Below, in pieces: positions 51,417 to 62,456 of a stretch of 64,000 nt of DNA. Numbering within the stretch: position 1 is the stretch's first letter; each line of letters begins with the position of its first letter. The position numbers and the translations under genes were made by a program. Under the pieces are notes generated by a model. The model worked only from the letters and a program-made list of their open reading frames with translations. It was not told where the DNA came from and ran no database searches. Where the stretch lies: contig NZ_CP048602.1 in the NCBI RefSeq assembly GCF_012427705.1, forward strand, positions 1,984,001 through 2,048,000. Direction: 5' to 3'. Origin of the DNA: Vreelandella piezotolerans. GTDB lineage: Bacteria; Pseudomonadota; Gammaproteobacteria; Pseudomonadales; Halomonadaceae.

Positions 51417-51443
51417 CCGCAGCGTCGTCATCGGTAAGCGGTT

Positions 51444-52205
51444 TTAAAGCCGCAACCCCCCATCACATTCGATAATGCGTGCGGTGAAATAATCATTATC
51501 AAAAATGAACGCGACACTTTGAGCAATATGATCCGGCTCGCCTAAATGCTTTAACGGAACGTTAGATTCGATTCTTTCTAACATATCGGGACGCATCGAG
51601 GCCGTCATCTCGGTTTCGATAAAGCCAGGCGCGACGGTACCGGTGCGCACCCCGTAGCGCGCCAACTCTTTTCCCCACGTAACGGTTAGGGCATGCACTC
51701 CCGCTTTGGCGGCAGCGTAATTGCTTTGCCCCATATTGCCCGCGCGAGAAATGCTGGAAATATTGACGATAACGCCGTCATGTCCCGCCTCGACCATCTG
51801 GGCCGCCGCCTCACGACCGCATAAGAATACCCCCGTCAAATTAACGTCCAGTACGCGCTGCCACGAGGAGAGTGACATGCGTTTTTCAACGACGCCATCT
51901 CTAGCTTTGATCAATAGGCCATCATCGGTAATCCCAGCATTGTTCACACAGCCACTGACCGGGCCCATTCGATCGGCGATATCGGCAAACGCACGCTCGA
52001 CGGATGCCTCATCTGCAACGTTGACTACGAAAGCCTGAGCGGTCACCCCCTCTGCACTTAAAGCAGACACCGCCCCATCCAGGGCCTCAGCACTCATATC
52101 CAACAGCGCAAGATGGGCTCCTTGTCTACCTAACCGTTGCGCAATAGCAAACCCAAGGCCTCGAGCGCCCCCCGTTATTGCAATCACTTTCTTGTCCACT
52201 TGCAT
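51444..52205 (-). CDS. Short-chain dehydrogenase, FabG-like
   Basis: NAD(P)-dependent oxidoreductase of 253 residues. [17 protein letters not shown] is the Rossmann loop; [22 protein letters not shown] (Ser) and SNYAAAKAG (Tyr-x3-Lys) give the full catalytic set. The C-terminal pattern is that of 3-oxoacyl-ACP or acetoacetyl-CoA reductases. It lies outside a fab cluster, so it may instead be a PHB-type or fatty-acid side reductase. AAGGAGAGAGAG precedes the ATG; the 43-codon extension is rejected. Confidence 0.88.
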   Translation of the reverse strand: MQVDKKVIAITGGARGLGFAIAQRLGRQGAHLALLDMSAEALDGAVSALSAEGVTAQAFVVNVADEASVERAFADIADRMGPVSGCVNNAGITDDGLLIKARDGVVEKRMSLSSWQRVLDVNLTGVFLCGREAAAQMVEAGHDGVIVNISSISRAGNMGQSNYAAAKAGVHALTVTWGKELARYGVRTGTVAPGFIETEMTASMRPDMLERIESNVPLKHLGEPDHIAQSVAFIFDNDYFTARIIECDGGLRL

Positions 52206-52399
52206 CTCTCTCTCCTTAGCAGGTTTGTCTGCCGAATTGACAACCCATCCAGCACGCCTTGCCTTTCTTTTTGCATTGCAGCATAGAAGAGCCCACGAAA
52301 AATATCGAGCCCACCAGGGCGTTGGGACACTCATGGGACTGCTTGTTTTTTATATTTCTGTCACCATATCCGTTAATTACGACCGTCTTGGAGCTGGCT

Positions 52400-52885
52400 A
52401 TGCCTATTCTTCTCTTTATATCGCTCTTTACGCTACTGGACTTTGTGCTGCTTTTTTCAATCGGCAGCCAGATAGGCTTATTGGCCACACTGATATTTGT
52501 GTTAAGCACCGGCTTCATCGGACTTCACCTCATTCGCAAGGAAGGTGTCTCCACCTTCGCCCGCGCCCGACAGCGCATGCAAATGGGTGAAATCCCCTCT
52601 CAGGAGCTACTGACTGGCGCCGCCCTCATCTTTGGTGGCGCTCTTTTGCTTGCCCCAGGGTTCCTATCCGACGCGCTGGGTATCGCCTGCTTGATTCCCA
52701 ACGCTCGCCAACTACTCATGAAAGCCCTGACCTGGGTTGGTTTAAAAAGCGCTTCGCATCGGCACAAGTATCAGCGTGGCGCAGAAGACTGGGGGCGGTC
52801 GAACGAACAGCCCTCCTCCCATCGTGAAGAAGGCCCTATCGAAGGTGAATTCATAAGCGGTGACGATGAGCCGCGCCGTCGCTAA
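52400..52885 (+). CDS. fxsA: FxsA-family membrane protein
   Basis: 161 residues starting MPILLFISLFTLLDFVLLF. Three or four hydrophobic helices are followed by a polar tail. GEIPSQELLTGAALIFGGALL and LAPGFLSDALGIACLIP are the family hallmark blocks. E. coli FxsA affects exclusion of phage T7 by the F factor. Genes of this family often precede groESL, as here. TTGGAG lies six bases before the ATG; 47 upstream codons are rejected. Confidence 0.92.
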   Translation: MPILLFISLFTLLDFVLLFSIGSQIGLLATLIFVLSTGFIGLHLIRKEGVSTFARARQRMQMGEIPSQELLTGAALIFGGALLLAPGFLSDALGIACLIPNARQLLMKALTWVGLKSASHRHKYQRGAEDWGRSNEQPSSHREEGPIEGEFISGDDEPRRR

Positions 52886-52937
52886 GTCATTCACCTGATT
52901 GCCAAAGGTGGCGAGGTATTTTTTTTCATACCTACCC

Positions 52938-52966
52938 CTTGAAAGGCGTTGGGCAGCCCCCACTTT
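52938..52966 (+). promoter_or_regulatory. Sigma-32 heat-shock promoter of groESL
   Basis: CTTGAAA at 52938-52944, a 13-base spacer and CCCCACTTT at 52958-52966. These match the sigma-32 -35 and -10 consensus (CTTGAAA / CCCCATnT). The leader to groES is about 140 bases. A hairpin (GGCGAAGGC / GCTTTCGCC, 52986-53006) sits at the start of the leader. Confidence 0.8.
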
Positions 52967-53114
52967 TGTGTCAGCACACAGGTTCGGCGAAGGCTTTGCT
53001 TTCGCCATTGACATGAAGGCAGCACGCCTTCGCTTTCCGAGGGCTGAGCCCGCGGAAATCCCTTTAAGCTAACTGCCCCTTTTGGGCTTTGACGAACCTC
53101 AGGAGAACGTGAGC

Positions 53115-53408
53115 ATGAATATCCGTCCTTTGCACGATCGCGTCGTCATCCGTCGCGTGGAAGAAGAGCAGAAAACCGCTGGCGGCATCGTGCTACCGGG
53201 TAATGCGCAGGAAAAACCCACGCGTGGTGAAGTTCTGGCCGTTGGTAATGGCCGTATTCTGGATAACGGCGATGTACGTCCACTGGATGTAAAAGTGGGC
53301 GATACGGTGATTTTTAAAGACGGCTTTGGCGTTGAGAAGCAAAAAATCAACGGCGAAGAAGTTCTGATCATGAGCGAAGCCGATATTCTGGCCGTCGTCG
53401 AAGGCTAA
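53115..53408 (+). CDS. groES: Co-chaperonin GroES
   Basis: 97-residue lid of the chaperonin. It starts [20 protein letters not shown]; the mobile loop [15 protein letters not shown] is intact. AGGAG lies nine bases before the chosen ATG; 11 upstream codons are not used. groEL follows in 56 bases. Confidence 0.97.
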   Translation: MNIRPLHDRVVIRRVEEEQKTAGGIVLPGNAQEKPTRGEVLAVGNGRILDNGDVRPLDVKVGDTVIFKDGFGVEKQKINGEEVLIMSEADILAVVEG

Positions 53409-53452
53409 TCCGACTCGGCTAATTACTTTCCCATTTTTATTTTAATTGTTAG

Positions 53453-55108
<1,656 letters not shown>

Positions 55109-55147
55109 TGCACCCATGAGCCTAACGCTCTGACGTTGGACGTCATC

Positions 55148-55175
55148 AAGAACCCCGCTTCGGCGGGGTTCTTTT
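55148..55175 (+). terminator. Terminator of groESL
   Basis: AAGAACCCCGC / GCGGGGTTCTT (11 pairs) closed by a TTCG tetraloop, then TT. Strong and classical. Confidence 0.9.
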
Positions 55176-55253
55176 ATTAGTACCGACGTCATGGCGTCAT
55201 AAAGCGTGCTACCATCACCGGCTTTATTTGGCAGCTTTTAGGTTCGACTTCTC

Positions 55254-55988
55254 GTGCTTTCCAATATTCGTATCGTGCTGGTGCAAACGTTCCACCCGGG
55301 CAACATAGGCGCAACAGCCCGCGCCATGAAAACCATGGGGCTGACGGAGCTCGTGCTGGTCAATCCTCGTACCTTCCCCGATGAAGAAGCCACTCGCCTA
55401 GCCGCCGGTGCAACGGACGTATTAGAAAACGCTCGCTGCGTAAAGACACTCGAAGAGGCCGTGAACGACTGCGTGCAAGTGGTCGGTGCCAGCGCTCGGC
55501 TGCGCAGCATGCCGCTGCCCCATTTCGACGAGCCTGACGAGATGGCCCAGCAAGTCATCGACAACGCCCATCATGCCCCGGTGGCCCTGGTGTTTGGCCG
55601 CGAACGCTCCGGGTTGACCAACGATGAGATTCGCTGCTGCAGCCACCAAGTCAGCATTCCCGCCAATCCCGAGTACGGCATTCTCAATCTATCGCAAGCG
55701 GTCCAGATTCTTGCCTACGAAGTGCATCGCGCCTGGCGCAAGCGCGACGTCAGCGGTTTTGAGTATCAGCGCCCGCTGGAAGCCACGCCGCCTAGCCGCG
55801 AACAGTTTGGCTATTTCCAGGAACATCTTGGCCGCTTGATGCAGCAAAGCGGTTTTTTAACCCAGCCCCACGCCCGTACCGAAGAGCAACTTCAAACGCT
55901 GTTTGCCCGTGCACAGCCTAGCCGCAAAGAGCTGTCCCTACTCCGTGGTCTGCTAAGTGCCTTTGAAGCGCACTTGCCTAAACAGTAA
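55254..55988 (+). CDS. trmJ: TrmJ-like tRNA 2'-O-methyltransferase (SPOUT)
   Basis: SPOUT-class methyltransferase of 244 residues. FHPGNIGATARAMKTMGL is motif 1, LVFGRERSGLTNDEI motif 2 and YGILNLSQAVQILAYE motif 3, the order that defines TrmJ, which methylates position 32 of tRNA. The start is GTG with a weak AGGT upstream; a C-terminal helical extension (ETLLR-type) follows the SPOUT domain. Confidence 0.9.
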   Translation: MLSNIRIVLVQTFHPGNIGATARAMKTMGLTELVLVNPRTFPDEEATRLAAGATDVLENARCVKTLEEAVNDCVQVVGASARLRSMPLPHFDEPDEMAQQVIDNAHHAPVALVFGRERSGLTNDEIRCCSHQVSIPANPEYGILNLSQAVQILAYEVHRAWRKRDVSGFEYQRPLEATPPSREQFGYFQEHLGRLMQQSGFLTQPHARTEEQLQTLFARAQPSRKELSLLRGLLSAFEAHLPKQ

Positions 55989-56031
55989 CGTCTTATCCAC
56001 TCAACGCGCTTTCATCAAGCACTTCCATCAA

Positions 56032-56059
56032 AAAAGGGCAGCCTCAGCGCTGCCCTTTT
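56032..56059. terminator. Bidirectional terminator trmJ / antiporter
   Basis: AAAAGGGCAGC / GCTGCCCTTTT (11 pairs, six-base loop) with extra As on the left. It serves trmJ (plus) and the antiporter gene (minus), which starts its stop codon 19 bases further on. Confidence 0.85.
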
Positions 56060-56077
56060 GGTAAGTATTGAGTGTGC

Positions 56078-57421
56078 TTAAAGCGTCATGGCCGCCAGCC
56101 AGCCAAACGCAATCAGCGGAAGATTATAGTGCAGGAACGTGGGCACCACGCTATCCCACATATGGTCGTGCTGACCGTCTACGTTCAAGCCTGAGGTGGG
56201 CCCCAAAGTGGAATCCGAGGCTGGCGACCCCGCATCGCCCAAGGCGGCAGCGGTGCCCACCAGCACTACAGTCGCCATGGGTGAGAAACCAAACTGCACG
56301 GCCAGCGGTACGAAGATCGCCGCAATGATGGGAATGGTTGAGAACGAAGAGCCGATGCCCAGGGTAATGAACAGGCCGACCAGCAGCATGACCAAAGCGG
56401 CCAAGCCACGATTATCGCCAAACAGATCGAAGGCACCCGCAACCAGCGAGTCGATATCGCCGGTGGCTTTCATGACTTCCGCAAAGCCTGCCGCCGAAAT
56501 CATGATAAAGCCAATCAAAGCCATCATCCGCATACCGCTGGTGAACAGATCATCAGCCTCGCGCCATTTGAAAATACCACCCAATGACAGCAAGCCGATA
56601 CCCACCAAGCCTCCAACGATCATCGAGCCGGTGTAGAGCTGAAGGCCTAACGCTGCCACGATCGCCACGCCTGACATGACTAACCCTAAGAGGTGCGGTT
56701 CGACAGGCGTGTGCGTCTGGCCATTGGGCGCGGCCACGTCCTTACTCGCGTAGCTACGCTGGCCGCGGTAGCTAAACAGTAGGGCGACCAACAGGCCCAT
56801 GGCCATGCCGCCCACCGGAAGCGCCATGGCCATGGGCACCATGCCACGCGAGATCTCAAGCCCTAGTGGCTCTCCGGCACTGTTGAGATTGGCTAACAGA
56901 ATATCGTTCAAGAAGATCGCCCCGAATCCTACCGGCAGCAGCATATAGGGTGCCGTAAGACCAAAGGTCAAAGCGCAGGCCACGGCGCGGCGGTCGAGTT
57001 GCAGACGATTCATCACCGCCAGCAGCGGTGGAATCAGCACGGGAATGAACGCGATATGGACCGGAATGGCATTTTGTGAGGAGATCGCGACCAGCAGTAC
57101 GGCCACCAGCAGCAGCATCTTCACCCGTGCTTGGTGGGCGGCGGTCGCTTCTTTACCCAACAGAGTGATCAATCGGTTCGCCAGCATGTCCGGCAACCCA
57201 GAACGAGAGATGGCCACGGCAAAAGCGCCTAACGTTGCGTACGCCAGCGCCACCTGAGCGCCCCCACCGACGCCCTCGTTGAACGCGCTGAGCGTATCGT
57301 CTAGGGAAAGGCCTCCGACCAGCCCCCCTACCAACGCACCAACCACCAGTGCGAAAACGACGGACACGCGAAGAAGTGACAGTGCCACCATGACGAGCAC
57401 TGCAAGAATTACTGCATTCAT
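56078..57421 (-). CDS. Na+/H+ antiporter family membrane protein (NhaC-like)
   Basis: 447 residues with about eleven hydrophobic segments. [20 protein letters not shown] at the start and [20 protein letters not shown] and [20 protein letters not shown] later are typical of the Na_H_antiporter family (NhaC superfamily). [20 protein letters not shown] near the end is a conserved polar block in these carriers. The true substrate (Na+/H+ or amino acid/Na+) is not decided by sequence. A salt-adapted host fits an antiporter. Confidence 0.82.
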   Translation of the reverse strand: MNAVILAVLVMVALSLLRVSVVFALVVGALVGGLVGGLSLDDTLSAFNEGVGGGAQVALAYATLGAFAVAISRSGLPDMLANRLITLLGKEATAAHQARVKMLLLVAVLLVAISSQNAIPVHIAFIPVLIPPLLAVMNRLQLDRRAVACALTFGLTAPYMLLPVGFGAIFLNDILLANLNSAGEPLGLEISRGMVPMAMALPVGGMAMGLLVALLFSYRGQRSYASKDVAAPNGQTHTPVEPHLLGLVMSGVAIVAALGLQLYTGSMIVGGLVGIGLLSLGGIFKWREADDLFTSGMRMMALIGFIMISAAGFAEVMKATGDIDSLVAGAFDLFGDNRGLAALVMLLVGLFITLGIGSSFSTIPIIAAIFVPLAVQFGFSPMATVVLVGTAAALGDAGSPASDSTLGPTSGLNVDGQHDHMWDSVVPTFLHYNLPLIAFGWLAAMTL

Positions 57422-57628
57422 GGAAATACCCAGGGTTATTGGAAGGTCATCAACGCCAAAGGTGGCGGATTTTAACAGATGGGGCGCGCTTAATCAGGCG
57501 AAAGTGACGCTCTCTTTTGGTTACGACTTTAGTCACAACGCTATTGCTGCTATGCAACATTATGCCTAGTATCCCGGCCTTTGTTTAAACGCACCGCTTA
57601 CTAAATTAACAAATGCTTAGGAGCCTGT

Positions 57629-59023
57629 ATGGGCATGCTCGCCATTATTATTTCGTTGTCGCTATTGATGCTGCTTGCCTATCGCGGCATTTCTGTCCTC
57701 CTCCTTGCGCCGTTGATGGCCGCGTTAGCGGTTTTACTATCAGGCGACGGTGCTTTTTTACTGCCCATTTACACCGATACCTTCATGGGCGCCCTGGGCA
57801 ACTATGTCATGCAGTTCTTCCCTCTCTTCTTGCTGGGCGCGCTCTTCGGCCAGTTGATGGCAGACTCAGGCGCCGCCCAGTCGATCTCCAATGGCATCGT
57901 CAAACGGTTGGGTACCCATCACGTGGTACTGACGGTGGTCATGGCCTGTGCCGTTCTGACCTATGGCGGTGTCTCGCTGTTCGTCGTGGCCTTTGCCATT
58001 TACCCGATCAGCCGTGAACTGTTCCGCCAGGCCAATGTGCCCAAGCGCCTTATCCCCGCCTCCATCGCTCTAGGCTCCTTCACCTTTACCATGACGGCGC
58101 TGCCCGGCACGCCAGCCATCCAAAACGCGATTCCCATCCCTTACTTTGGCACCAACAGCTTCGCGGCACCGGGGCTTGGCATCATTGCTGGGTCGATCAT
58201 GCTAGGTTTAGGAACGTTCTACCTTCAATCCCGAGTCAAGAAAGCCGCTGCTCAAGGGGAGGGTTACGGTACCCACACGGAACGTGAAACCGATACCCAC
58301 AGCGACACTGACACAGCACCCGGCATGCCGCTGGCCATCGCGTTGATTCCACTGGTTATGGTGATTGGCCTCAATGCCCTCTTTACTTACGGGGTATTCC
58401 CGGCCATGGACCTGAGCTTCATCAGCGACGCGTTCGATAACGTCACACCCAGCCGACAGACCGGGCTTTGGGCCATTCTGATTGCCCTGCTGAGCGCCTC
58501 GGCTTGGCTGATCATCACCCGCTGGCACCACTGGCAAGACTTGAAAGTCACCATCAATCAAGGCTGCTTTGGTTCACTGCTACCTATTTTCAACACGGCC
58601 TCTGAAGTGGGTTACGGCGCGGTCATCGCCAGCTTGGCAGGCTTTGCCATCCTTCGCGATGCGGTGCTCAATGTTTCCCCCGGTAACCCCCTCATCTCCG
58701 AAGCCATGGCGATGAGCGTGCTGGCAGGCATCACCGGCTCCTCCTCCGGCGGGCTCTCCATTGCACTCCAAACCTTGGGTAGCGAGTATCTGGACATGGC
58801 GCAACAGGCTGGCATCGACCCAGAGCTCATGCACCGCGTGGCGACGCTGGCTGCGGGCGGCATGGATACGCTCCCCCACTCCGGCGCCGTCATCACACTT
58901 CTGGCCATTTGCGGGCTGACCCACCGCCAGTCGTATGGCAATGTCGCCATGGTCACCATCGTGCTCCCCATCGCCGCGCTGATGAGTGTGATTACGCTCG
59001 GCACCCTATTTGGAAGCTTCTAA
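57629..59023 (+). CDS. GntP-family permease
   Basis: 464 residues, 12-14 predicted helices. LFLLGALFGQLMADSGAAQS and LGSFTFTMTALPGTPAIQNA are the GntP/gluconate-type blocks. A hydrophilic His/Asp-rich loop (about 200-230; THTERETDTHSDTDT) splits the protein, as in hydroxybutyrate-type members. Substrate is an organic acid by family, unknown here. TTAGGAG lies seven bases before the ATG. It is divergent from the antiporter gene. Confidence 0.84.
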   Translation: MGMLAIIISLSLLMLLAYRGISVLLLAPLMAALAVLLSGDGAFLLPIYTDTFMGALGNYVMQFFPLFLLGALFGQLMADSGAAQSISNGIVKRLGTHHVVLTVVMACAVLTYGGVSLFVVAFAIYPISRELFRQANVPKRLIPASIALGSFTFTMTALPGTPAIQNAIPIPYFGTNSFAAPGLGIIAGSIMLGLGTFYLQSRVKKAAAQGEGYGTHTERETDTHSDTDTAPGMPLAIALIPLVMVIGLNALFTYGVFPAMDLSFISDAFDNVTPSRQTGLWAILIALLSASAWLIITRWHHWQDLKVTINQGCFGSLLPIFNTASEVGYGAVIASLAGFAILRDAVLNVSPGNPLISEAMAMSVLAGITGSSSGGLSIALQTLGSEYLDMAQQAGIDPELMHRVATLAAGGMDTLPHSGAVITLLAICGLTHRQSYGNVAMVTIVLPIAALMSVITLGTLFGSF

Positions 59024-59085
59024 AGTCGCCAATGCCATGCGATAGTTGATTAACGCGTTAACCAATCCACCATAAGAGACGTGCC

Positions 59086-60294
59086 ATGGCCCTCAAGAAA
59101 CACCACACGCTGCTGTTGATCGTGCTCGCCAGCTTGGTTATTTCTACGGCCATGGGGCTGCGTCATGGGTTCGGGCTGTTTCTCGAGCCCATGAGCAGCG
59201 ATTTCGGCTGGGGGCGCGGCGTCTTTGCGTTCGCACTGGCCGTCCAAAACCTCATTTGGGGGCTGTCCCAGCCGTTTACCGGGGCGCTGGCCGACCGTTT
59301 TGGCGCGGCCAAAATCATCGTGGCGGGCGGCATCCTCTACGTACTGGGGCTCTGCTTCATGAGCCTTTCGACCAGCGCGCTCGGCATGACCGTCAGCGCG
59401 GGTCTGCTGATTGGCTTCGGCCTATCGGGAACGACGTTTTCGGTGATTCTGGGCGCCGTCGGCCGGGCCGTTCCCGCTGAGAAGCGCAGCATGGCCATGG
59501 GGATCGTCAGTGCGGCGGGCTCGTTTGGTCAATTTGCCATGCTGCCCGGCACGCTGGGATTGATCGAGTGGCTAGGCTGGTCCTCTGCGCTCCTGGCCAT
59601 GGGGGCGATTGCCGCACTCATGATACCGCTGGGCGCGATGCTCAAAGACCGGCCCAGCCCCAAGGCACTGGGCGACTTGAGCCTGCGCGATGCGCTTAAC
59701 CAAGCGGCGGGGCAAAAAGGATTTTGGCTACTTTGCCTGGGCTTTTTCGTCTGCGGCTTCCAAGTGGTGTTCATTGCGGTCCACTTGCCAGGCTACCTGT
59801 TCGATAACGGCTTGGCCGTCCAAGTCGGCACCACGGTGCTCGCGCTGGTGGGTCTGTTCAATATCGTGGGCACCTACACCGCTGGCTGGATGGGGGGTAT
59901 CTGGTCGAAACCGCGCCTGTTGAGCTGGCTTTACCTCATCCGGGGCGTGATCATCACGGCCTTTATCGCCCTGCCCCTGACGACGACCAGCGCTTATCTC
60001 TTCGGGATCGCCATGGGGCTGTTATGGCTCTCCACCGTTCCGCTCACCAACGGTATCGTCGCATCGGTGTTTGGCGTTCGCCATCTCTCCATGTTGGGCG
60101 GCATCGTGTTTCTCTTTCATCAGCTGGGCTCGTTCATGGGCGTGTGGCTGGGTGGATTTTTGTACGACCTCACCGGCCACTACGATACGGTGTGGCAGAT
60201 TGCCATCGTGCTATCCGTGGTCGCCGCCGCGCTCCACTGGTTCATCAGTGAGAAGCCGCTGGCACGCCCCTCTGCGGGACAGGTGATGACATGA
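59086..60294 (+). CDS. Major facilitator superfamily transporter (monocarboxylate/OFA type)
   Basis: 402 residues with 12 helices. GLRHGFGLFLEPMSSDFGWG is an N-terminal block shared with monocarboxylate-type carriers, and GALADRFGAAKII is the MFS loop 2-3 motif. The middle loop is near 190. It lies 62 bases after the GntP gene. Substrate not known. The stop overlaps the ATG of the small gene that follows. Confidence 0.85.
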   Translation: MALKKHHTLLLIVLASLVISTAMGLRHGFGLFLEPMSSDFGWGRGVFAFALAVQNLIWGLSQPFTGALADRFGAAKIIVAGGILYVLGLCFMSLSTSALGMTVSAGLLIGFGLSGTTFSVILGAVGRAVPAEKRSMAMGIVSAAGSFGQFAMLPGTLGLIEWLGWSSALLAMGAIAALMIPLGAMLKDRPSPKALGDLSLRDALNQAAGQKGFWLLCLGFFVCGFQVVFIAVHLPGYLFDNGLAVQVGTTVLALVGLFNIVGTYTAGWMGGIWSKPRLLSWLYLIRGVIITAFIALPLTTTSAYLFGIAMGLLWLSTVPLTNGIVASVFGVRHLSMLGGIVFLFHQLGSFMGVWLGGFLYDLTGHYDTVWQIAIVLSVVAAALHWFISEKPLARPSAGQVMT

Positions 60295-60419
60295 TGCGTT
60301 CCAGTCTATGGTGGAGTTTGATTGCTCTACCGATAGTGAGTGGCTTGATATTGCTGGCATGGTGGGGCTGGCACACATTAGACCCTTCGATGCTGCTGTT
60401 AGGCAGCCAACTTTGTTGA
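60291..60419 (+). CDS. 42-residue single-helix membrane microprotein
   Basis: Starts with ATGA across the MFS stop: MMRSSLWWSLIALPIVSGLI, then LLAWWGWHTLDPSMLLLGSQ and LC. One strong hydrophobic helix (about 6-28) with many Trp and a short polar end. The tight overlap and amino acid content argue for translation with the carrier, perhaps as a regulator or subunit. There is no independent ribosome binding site, and no homolog is known to me. Confidence 0.5.
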   Translation: MMRSSLWWSLIALPIVSGLILLAWWGWHTLDPSMLLLGSQLC

Positions 60420-60518
60420 CCAGAGAACACTCGCAACGTGTCCTAGATCAAAAGAGACGACATGCGTAACCATTACACTAATGAGCATAGACGTATCAGC
60501 CATTGAAAAAGGGCGCTA

Positions 60519-61286
60519 ATGAACTTTATTCACTCTCTCGCCCTGCAGCTCAAAAACAGCCTTCGGGATTTGCTACCCGTTGTGCTGGTTATGAGCTTCT
60601 TTCAAACGCTCGTCATCCAACAACCTCTTCCCGATACATTGGCGCTTTTCGATTTAGCACTAGGGCTACTGTTTGTAGTGATCGGGCTAACGCTCTTCAT
60701 CAAGGGGCTAGAGCTGGGACTGTTTCCTTTAGGAGAGAACCTCGCACGTGCTTTCGTTCATAAAGGTTCTGTCGTTTGGCTCCTTCTATTTGCTTTTGCA
60801 CTGGGGTTTGGATCCACCGTCGCAGAGCCAGCACTGATTGCCGTGGCGGCTCGCGCAGCGATTGTCGTCTCCGAAAGCGGTCTGATCGAGAATAGCAGTC
60901 TCGCACAAACGTCCTTTGCGTTTACGCTCCGCATGATCGTAGCGCTTTCCGTAGGCACCGCCGTGGTCGTTGGCGTACTGCGTATCTTTAAAGGCTGGCC
61001 GCTGCATTTGATGATCATTGGTGGTTATATTCTTGTACTGCTCTTGACGCTGTTAGCGCCTGCTGAACTCGTTGGCATTGCTTATGATTCGGGCGGTGTC
61101 ACGACATCCACCATTACCGTCCCTCTTGTTACGGCACTCGGTGTTGGCTTGGCCACGGCCATCAAAGGCCGCAACCCTATGCTGGACGGCTTTGGTTTGA
61201 TTGCATTTGCTTCCGTTATGCCCATCATTTTCGTATTGCTTTTCGGTATTGTTGGCCTTGATCTCGTTGCAGAGGGAAGATCATGA
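60519..61286 (+). CDS. umpA: DUF1538 membrane protein, UmpA-like antiporter subunit
   Basis: 255 residues with six to eight helices. Family blocks: [36 protein letters not shown], and [20 protein letters not shown]. In a related Halomonas, two adjacent DUF1538 genes (umpAB) were reported to form a two-component Na+(Li+,K+)/H+ antiporter; I recall this from memory and cannot verify identity here. The stop overlaps umpB (ATGA), so they are made together. AAAGGGCGCTA precedes the ATG. Confidence 0.75.
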   Translation: MNFIHSLALQLKNSLRDLLPVVLVMSFFQTLVIQQPLPDTLALFDLALGLLFVVIGLTLFIKGLELGLFPLGENLARAFVHKGSVVWLLLFAFALGFGSTVAEPALIAVAARAAIVVSESGLIENSSLAQTSFAFTLRMIVALSVGTAVVVGVLRIFKGWPLHLMIIGGYILVLLLTLLAPAELVGIAYDSGGVTTSTITVPLVTALGVGLATAIKGRNPMLDGFGLIAFASVMPIIFVLLFGIVGLDLVAEGRS

Positions 61287-62098
61287 ATATGCTGGCTATT
61301 TTTTGGGGCACGCTACGCGATATTCTTCCCATTGTGGCGATTATTTTTGGCTTCCAATATTTGGTGATCCGCAAGCCGGTCAAACGGTTTCTAAAGGTCG
61401 CTGTTGGTTTTTTCATGGTATGGGTGGGACTCTCTTTCTTTTTGATAGGGCTAGAGCAAGCCCTGTTTCCCATGGGTGAGTTGATGGCCAGCCAATTGAC
61501 GCACCCCGATTTTCTACCTGCCATGACAGAGGGTGCTCAGCGGCATTGGAGCGACTACTACTGGGTCTATATTTTCGCGTTTACGATTGGCGCAAGCACC
61601 ACGATTGCCGAGCCATCGCTGATCGCGGTGTCGATCAAAGCTGGCGAAATATCCGGCGGTACGATCAACCCTTTCACCCTACGGCTCGCCGTTGCCCTCG
61701 GCATGGCCTTTGGAATCACCCTGGGCGCATGGCGTATCGTCATGGGCCTACCTTTGCAGTGGTTCGTGCTGGGTGCCTACTGCTTAGTGATTGTCCAAAC
61801 CCTACGATCCCCAAAGTCGATTATCCCTCTTGCATTCGATTCCGGGGGCGTCACGACATCGACCATTACCGTGCCGATCATCGCCGCGCTAGGTCTTGGA
61901 TTGGCCTCTTCGATACCCGGTCGTAGCGCGTTAATGGATGGCTTTGGAATGATCGCGCTTGCCTGCCTATTCCCTATTATAACGGTGATGGGATACGCCC
62001 AAATTGCTCGATGGCAAAGCAATAGGCCATCGAAAATACAGCCACTCTCAGGCACGTCAGTGACAAAGCCTCATCAAGGAGATACCCATGCGCTTTAA
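61283..62098 (+). CDS. umpB: DUF1538 membrane protein, UmpB-like antiporter subunit
   Basis: 271 residues, paralogous to the preceding gene: [40 protein letters not shown] and [20 protein letters not shown] are the same three blocks. About eight helices, then a basic polar tail ([13 protein letters not shown]). Both copies share the AEP(A/S)LIAV and [12 protein letters not shown] motifs at like positions, which suggests a pseudo-symmetric heterodimer. Its end overlaps the PII-like gene by 11 bases. Confidence 0.75.
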   Translation: MNMLAIFWGTLRDILPIVAIIFGFQYLVIRKPVKRFLKVAVGFFMVWVGLSFFLIGLEQALFPMGELMASQLTHPDFLPAMTEGAQRHWSDYYWVYIFAFTIGASTTIAEPSLIAVSIKAGEISGGTINPFTLRLAVALGMAFGITLGAWRIVMGLPLQWFVLGAYCLVIVQTLRSPKSIIPLAFDSGGVTTSTITVPIIAALGLGLASSIPGRSALMDGFGMIALACLFPIITVMGYAQIARWQSNRPSKIQPLSGTSVTKPHQGDTHAL

Positions 62099-62441
62099 AC
62101 TCATTGTCGCGCTTGTAGAAGATGAGCTAAGCGACCAGATACTTCAGGCAGCTAGAGATGCTGGAGCTACTGGCGCCACTGTCATCAATAACGCGCGTGG
62201 CGAAGGCTTAAAAAAAGCAAAAGGCATTTTTGGCATGGACATTACGTCGCAACGCGACGTGCTGCTCTTTTTAGTGGAGGAGCATATTAGCCGTTCAATT
62301 CTCGAAGCGATCGCGGAAGTGGGTGCGTTTGACGACACGTCGGGAACAGGCATCGCCTTTCAGCTAGACGTCGAGGATGCAGTAGGCGTCGCACACCAAG
62401 TGAAATCCCTCGAAGATGCATTCGATCAACCGCTAGGCTAG
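62088..62441 (+). CDS. PII-like signal protein linked to the DUF1538 pair
   Basis: 117 residues with a GlnB-like ferredoxin fold: [20 protein letters not shown] (strand and helix), then GATVINNARGEGL (start of the T-loop area), VLLFLVEEHISRSILEAIAE (B-loop area), and TGTGIAFQLDVEDAVGVAHQ (C-loop). The T-loop is short (KKAKGIFGMDITSQ) and has no Tyr at the uridylylation site, so GlnD-type control is unlikely. AAGGAGATACCC precedes the ATG, inside umpB. It probably binds a nucleotide and contacts the membrane pair; the ligand is unknown. Confidence 0.72.
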   Translation: MRFKLIVALVEDELSDQILQAARDAGATGATVINNARGEGLKKAKGIFGMDITSQRDVLLFLVEEHISRSILEAIAEVGAFDDTSGTGIAFQLDVEDAVGVAHQVKSLEDAFDQPLG

Positions 62442-62456
62442 AGAGAGGCTTTAACA

